NCBI GenBank assembly: GCA_029298735.1
Contig: JANSLP010000556.1
Span: forward strand, 1 to 11,696
Direction of reading: 5' to 3'
DNA: 11,696 bases
Source: Ophiostoma sp. CBS 140.51
Lineage: Eukaryota; Ascomycota; Sordariomycetes; Ophiostomatales; Ophiostomataceae
Shown here: positions 8,403 through 11,696 of the stretch, one piece after another
Layout of the letters: every line of letters starts with the position of its first letter
How positions within the stretch are numbered: position 1 is the stretch's first letter
The notes under the pieces: generated by a model
Seen by the model: only the letters and a program-made list of their open reading frames with translations
Told to the model about the DNA's origin: nothing
Databases searched by the model: none
Program-made: the position numbers and the translations under genes

Positions 8403-9175
8403 GTTGACGACTGTGTTTTGATGAGGGAATGAAAATAATCAACGAAGAGAATTTTTTTTTAATGAGAGGATTAAAACAGTTGTAATTATCTGGTTGTTTG
8501 TGATGTATGATAGGAAGATAAAAATTCAGACACGTAGAACTGCCACTCTTATATATAAAATAAATACTCAGCATATGCCTTAGTAACAACAGATGAATCT
8601 TTCATCACGAAGAGATGTCCATTACAGCCGTTGTTCTCTAACGGACGCACTCGGGGTTTGTTAATGCGAGGGTTTTCGTCCGAGAATAGCTGAAGAGACC
8701 ATTGTCATGCTCGTCAGTTGTAGGGCGCGATTGAAGAGGGCACGCCCTGTGAATCCTGCCGGAGGAACTGCGACGCAGCGACGGTGCGGCAGAACTACAC
8801 TTTGGTTTCTAGGGTGCTTCTCTTGGATTTTTAGTTGCCCAACCCCGCTAGAAAAATTAAGCACAGCCTTGTCGGACCTTTCGCACGAACTCGGACGAAA
8901 TTGTCCGATCCGAGATTTAGTGCTTTCATGCGCTCGACGTCCAACGTGCGACGCGACGTATGATGTTCTCGGCTCCCCAGATGCACTCTTCCACATACCA
9001 CATGTCAGCTTGTGAGGTGCAACCCGGATACGTACCGTATAACGTCAGAAGCCAATTTTCACAACTTCTTAATGCCGCCACATTCGTACATTAACTATCC
9101 ACTTTGGCGTTCATCCACGCCTTTCTCCTTTTATCTTGCTACCAGCACAGTTCGGCCAACGGCTTCCGCACGAAG
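8403..9175. promoter_or_regulatory. Divergent promoter between redoxin and Zn(II)2Cys6 regulator
   Basis: These 773 bp hold no gene. The redoxin side (8403-8600) is AT-rich with a T-run at about 8452-8460. The regulator side is GC-richer and dotted with CGG/CCG triplets, including TCGGAC at 8872 and 8891 and GTCCGA at 8678 and 8903. The last 100 bp carry an upstream ATG at 9072 that opens a short frame overlapping the regulator's start. Confidence 0.6.
8872..8914. promoter_or_regulatory. CGG-N10-CCG palindrome, candidate Zn(II)2Cys6 operator
   Basis: TCGGAC (8891-8896), GAAATT, GTCCGA (8903-8908) is a perfect inverted repeat with CGG and CCG 10 bp apart, the inward triplet geometry bound by Put3-type Zn(II)2Cys6 dimers. 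A further TCGGAC lies 19 bp upstream (8872-8877), and CTCGGA/TCCGAG (8890-8895, 8909-8914) forms a second nested inverted pair. It is about 270 bp upstream of the ATG of a Zn(II)2Cys6 gene, which suggests self-regulation or control of both flanking genes. Confidence 0.55.
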
Positions 9176-9209
9176 ATGGACAACAATTTGGACCGCACAG
9201 CACCTGTGA
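9072..9209 (+). promoter_or_regulatory. Upstream ORF overlapping the regulator's start codon
   Basis: ATG at 9072 opens a 45-codon frame ending in TGA at 9207-9209. It runs past the regulator's ATG (9176) in a different frame. Its start context is weak (T at -3), while the main ATG has A at -3. If the transcript begins upstream of 9072, scanning ribosomes that use this ATG would miss the main start, so it may damp translation. The peptide itself has no recognisable character. Confidence 0.4.
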
Positions 9210-11521
9210 AACGCATGCGCCTGGGTACGCGCAGCTGCACCGAATGCCGCCGCCGAAAAGTCCGCTGTGTATTCCAAGAAGGGAACTCAGCGTGCGTTGC
9301 GTGCACACTTCACAGCGTGCCGTGCCAAGCCCAGCAACCTGCCGCCGCGCCCGCAGCCAAGACAACCTCCAGCACCAATGTCTCCGCCCAAAAGGGCGGG
9401 GGAGAGACCTCTCTCGCCCTACTGAAGAGGTTGGATGAGATGGAATCTATGATCAAGCAAATACGGGGCGGCGGTGCACTAGCAGGGTCATCAACAGCCA
9501 CCACCGGGTCTGCATCACTGTCTGGCGCCTCGGACGAATTCGAAGAAGCAGAACGACGGCGCCTGCTTTCCACAGCTGCGACCACCCCATCACCCCCAAA
9601 ATGGGGATCGTCAGGAAACGGGACAGAGATCACGCGCCACAGTGCCACAGACGCCCTTGAGGCCTTTGGCAACACACCACTGGTTTCCCTGTTTCGAGAT
9701 GCCCTATGTTTGCCTGACAACGCCGGAGATGTTCCGGGGGGAACACCCCAATTCCCATCTCCCAATCCGACCAACAATGCTCCGGCACTCCTTCACCTGC
9801 CTGCTGTGGCTGGCTTTTCGTCTAGTCGCCTCCTGAGCGACGCCTGTCTGCACGCCATATTGGAGGCCACCACAGGTTGCTTTCCTGTCTTCCCACCATG
9901 CGCTTTATTTCAGCCATCTGCAGCAATACAGACGCCTTCTGTTACGCCCCCAACACTGAATACATCAGACGCGGCTACCAATTTTGCCGATCTCCGAGCT
10001 GCTTTATGGTCCGAGAATACCGACGCTGCTGCCAGAGCCCTGACATGGATTGCGCTGTGCTTATTTGAACTTCCTAGGTCTTGGACTGGCCAGTACGCCG
10101 AACTTGCCGATATTCAGTTCTTGATTGACCTCTACCGTCGTCAGGCAGCACGGATGCTGTCCATATCTTCAGAGAGTGGCGACTGCACACGCCTCGGCGT
10201 TGAGGCACGCTGTCTCCAGGTTAAGCTGAACATCGATCAAGGCCTGCCCCGGAAGGCATGGTTGACTGCCCGTAAAGCCGTTGGTGACTGTCTTCTTCTT
10301 GGCTATCACCGTGCAGCCAGACAGGATAAGCCCCACGAACAAAGCCTGTGGTACATGGCCTTGCATACGGAGAGAGAAACGGCCATGATCCTCGGCATGC
10401 CATCGTCGATATCTAACCACACAAGGTGTCTTCTTCCAATGCTGCCGACAGACGACACAAATATCATTCCAGCTTTCCGTTTGTTACACGAGATGACAGC
10501 CATCCTGGGTTCCGTGACGGACCATTACCAGATCATCATGGCGCCTCCACCCCCAGGCGTTGTCAGCACCGATAATCTGGGCCCATACTATCCAAAAGCT
10601 TTGGGGCTGGACCAAGAATGGATTTCTTGTCGGCAAATCATGCCGGAGGATTTTTGGCAAGAAGACAACACATCCCCGGCCATCCGTGATTTGCGTCTCG
10701 TTGATTTATACATACGACAGACGACCAAGATTCGCTATTTCATCATTGGCCGCCACATCCACCTCGCCTATGCGCTCAAGGCCAACAAGGATAGACGGTA
10801 TTCCTATAGCCGAACAGCCTGCCTTGAAGCATCGCGTGAGATTATTGCCGCTTACCAAACGATGCGGAGTCGTGGACATGCCGAGTGGTCACCCTGTGGC
10901 ATGCTTGATTTTGAAAGCTTTTCTGCCGCAATGGTCATTGCTTTGGCTATGCTCCAAGACTCTGCGTCTTCCTCTACACAGCAACGCCAACGAACTCGCC
11001 AAGAGGAGGAAGACTATGCGCTTCTTGTTGAACTGTCTCTCTCTCTGAGAAAAACACATCTCCTCAAGGGTAGCTGCACTGTCGCCCAGCGTGCTGCCGA
11101 CGTGATGGACATTGTTCTTCCCATCCTCCAAGGACAGTACAGACGTTCTGCCAAGGAAGCTTCGTCTCCGGGCACGTCAGCAGCAGATCACGACATCAAT
11201 ATCCCATTCTTTGGACGACTGCGCGTGACATTTCCACGATTAGAAACTGATCAGTCTCCGAGCGAAGCACATTCATCGCCATCCATGCCTGAGACGCTGA
11301 CCTCCAATGAAATCGACATGTCTTACTCTGCGCAGACAGCACAAATGTCACTCAACGATGTTCCAATCACACCTCCGATAATTGAATTCGGAGTACCATT
11401 CTGCAATCAAGATTTCCACTACAACTTTGATTTCGACATGGAACTGAATGCCGATTGGATGAATACCTCTGACATGGGGATATACGACTGGACTACGATG
11501 ATGGCTCCGGGGCCTGTTTAG
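9176..11521 (+). CDS. Zn(II)2Cys6 transcription factor, 781 aa, no intron
   Basis: The N-terminal DNA-binding cluster has C21-x2-C24-x6-C31-x8-C40-x2-C43-x6-C50, with the basic CRRRKVRC loop and a preceding basic KRMR that may serve as nuclear signal. A leucine-rich, heptad-like stretch at about 78-98 (LALLKRLDEMESMIKQI) looks like the linker and dimerisation coil, so it probably binds CGG pairs as a dimer. Residues about 300-420 fit the fungal-specific middle homology region (ARCLQVKLNIDQGLPRKAW, ERETAMILGMPSSI). The C-terminus, about 745-775, is rich in Asp, Asn, Tyr and Trp and may activate transcription. I chose the ATG at 9176 because the frame is open back to about 9104 but contains no earlier ATG. 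A nuclear pathway regulator is likely; the neighbouring redoxin, permease and hydrolase are the natural candidates for its targets. Confidence 0.95.
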   Translation: MDNNLDRTAPVKRMRLGTRSCTECRRRKVRCVFQEGNSACVACTLHSVPCQAQQPAAAPAAKTTSSTNVSAQKGGGETSLALLKRLDEMESMIKQIRGGGALAGSSTATTGSASLSGASDEFEEAERRRLLSTAATTPSPPKWGSSGNGTEITRHSATDALEAFGNTPLVSLFRDALCLPDNAGDVPGGTPQFPSPNPTNNAPALLHLPAVAGFSSSRLLSDACLHAILEATTGCFPVFPPCALFQPSAAIQTPSVTPPTLNTSDAATNFADLRAALWSENTDAAARALTWIALCLFELPRSWTGQYAELADIQFLIDLYRRQAARMLSISSESGDCTRLGVEARCLQVKLNIDQGLPRKAWLTARKAVGDCLLLGYHRAARQDKPHEQSLWYMALHTERETAMILGMPSSISNHTRCLLPMLPTDDTNIIPAFRLLHEMTAILGSVTDHYQIIMAPPPPGVVSTDNLGPYYPKALGLDQEWISCRQIMPEDFWQEDNTSPAIRDLRLVDLYIRQTTKIRYFIIGRHIHLAYALKANKDRRYSYSRTACLEASREIIAAYQTMRSRGHAEWSPCGMLDFESFSAAMVIALAMLQDSASSSTQQRQRTRQEEEDYALLVELSLSLRKTHLLKGSCTVAQRAADVMDIVLPILQGQYRRSAKEASSPGTSAADHDINIPFFGRLRVTFPRLETDQSPSEAHSSPSMPETLTSNEIDMSYSAQTAQMSLNDVPITPPIIEFGVPFCNQDFHYNFDFDMELNADWMNTSDMGIYDWTTMMAPGPV

Positions 11522-11696
11522 AGAGTGTGTGTGTGTATATGTTATGAATCCTTCTTTCGGCGTAATGTTACCGTTTTATTTCATGTTTTTGCTACGGCTT
11601 CATTTATGTTTACATGAATTTGTCCACACTTGTTATGATTTACATTTATTTAGCCACTTCTATATTTTTTATTTTATTTATTAAATATGCACATAA
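11522..11696 (+). other. AT-rich 3' flank of the regulator
   Basis: The stretch begins with a short GT repeat (about 11526-11535) running into TATATG, then becomes strongly AT-rich to the window end. This is typical of a fungal 3' UTR and downstream region; no gene is seen. Confidence 0.6.

Noticed and set aside
9104..9175. N-terminal extension of the regulator to a TTG at 9104
   Set aside because: No in-frame ATG exists before 9176, and a eukaryotic gene is unlikely to start at TTG.

Overview
The window is nuclear DNA from a filamentous ascomycete, most likely a Sordariomycete-type mould; the class is an inference. It shows short GT-AG introns (54 to 124 nt), a Zn(II)2Cys6 fungal transcription factor, a fungal sugar-porter-type MFS permease, A at -3 of every chosen start codon, and AT-rich intergenic DNA with microsatellites. 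I assembled the spliced genes by hand from frame continuity, splice signals and remembered family motifs; no database search was run.

Layout: 1-530 is non-coding DNA with two microsatellites. 531-1329 (minus) is a two-exon gene for a conserved fungal protein of unknown function (224 aa). 1330-1874 is non-coding. 1875-3441 (minus) is the broken remains of a multi-pass transporter that looks Atg22/MFS-like: the coding signal jumps between frames at about five places, there is an in-frame stop where I expect Trp, and a 15-nt tandem duplication. 3442-3852 is non-coding. 3853-5152 (minus) is a three-exon metallo-beta-lactamase-fold hydrolase (383 aa) with all metal ligands. 5153-5742 is a shared divergent promoter. 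5743-7422 (plus) is a four-exon sugar-porter MFS permease (497 aa) with a 10-codon first exon. 7673-8402 (minus) is a two-exon redoxin/AhpC-TSA protein (215 aa) with a CPFC active site. 8403-9175 is a second divergent promoter with a striking CGG-N10-CCG palindrome. 9176-11521 (plus) is an intronless Zn(II)2Cys6 activator (781 aa), followed by an AT-rich 3' flank.

Hydrolase, permease, redoxin and regulator lie together in two divergent pairs. A lactonase-like enzyme next to an importer and a pathway-type regulator suggests a small catabolic or detoxification module for a lactone, lactam or sugar-derived compound. That is inference from context; the substrate cannot be read from the sequence. 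The decayed transporter beside the hydrolase may be a former member of the module. The strongest items to follow up are the multiply disrupted transporter, the palindromic candidate operator upstream of the regulator, and the overlapping upstream ORF in the regulator's leader.
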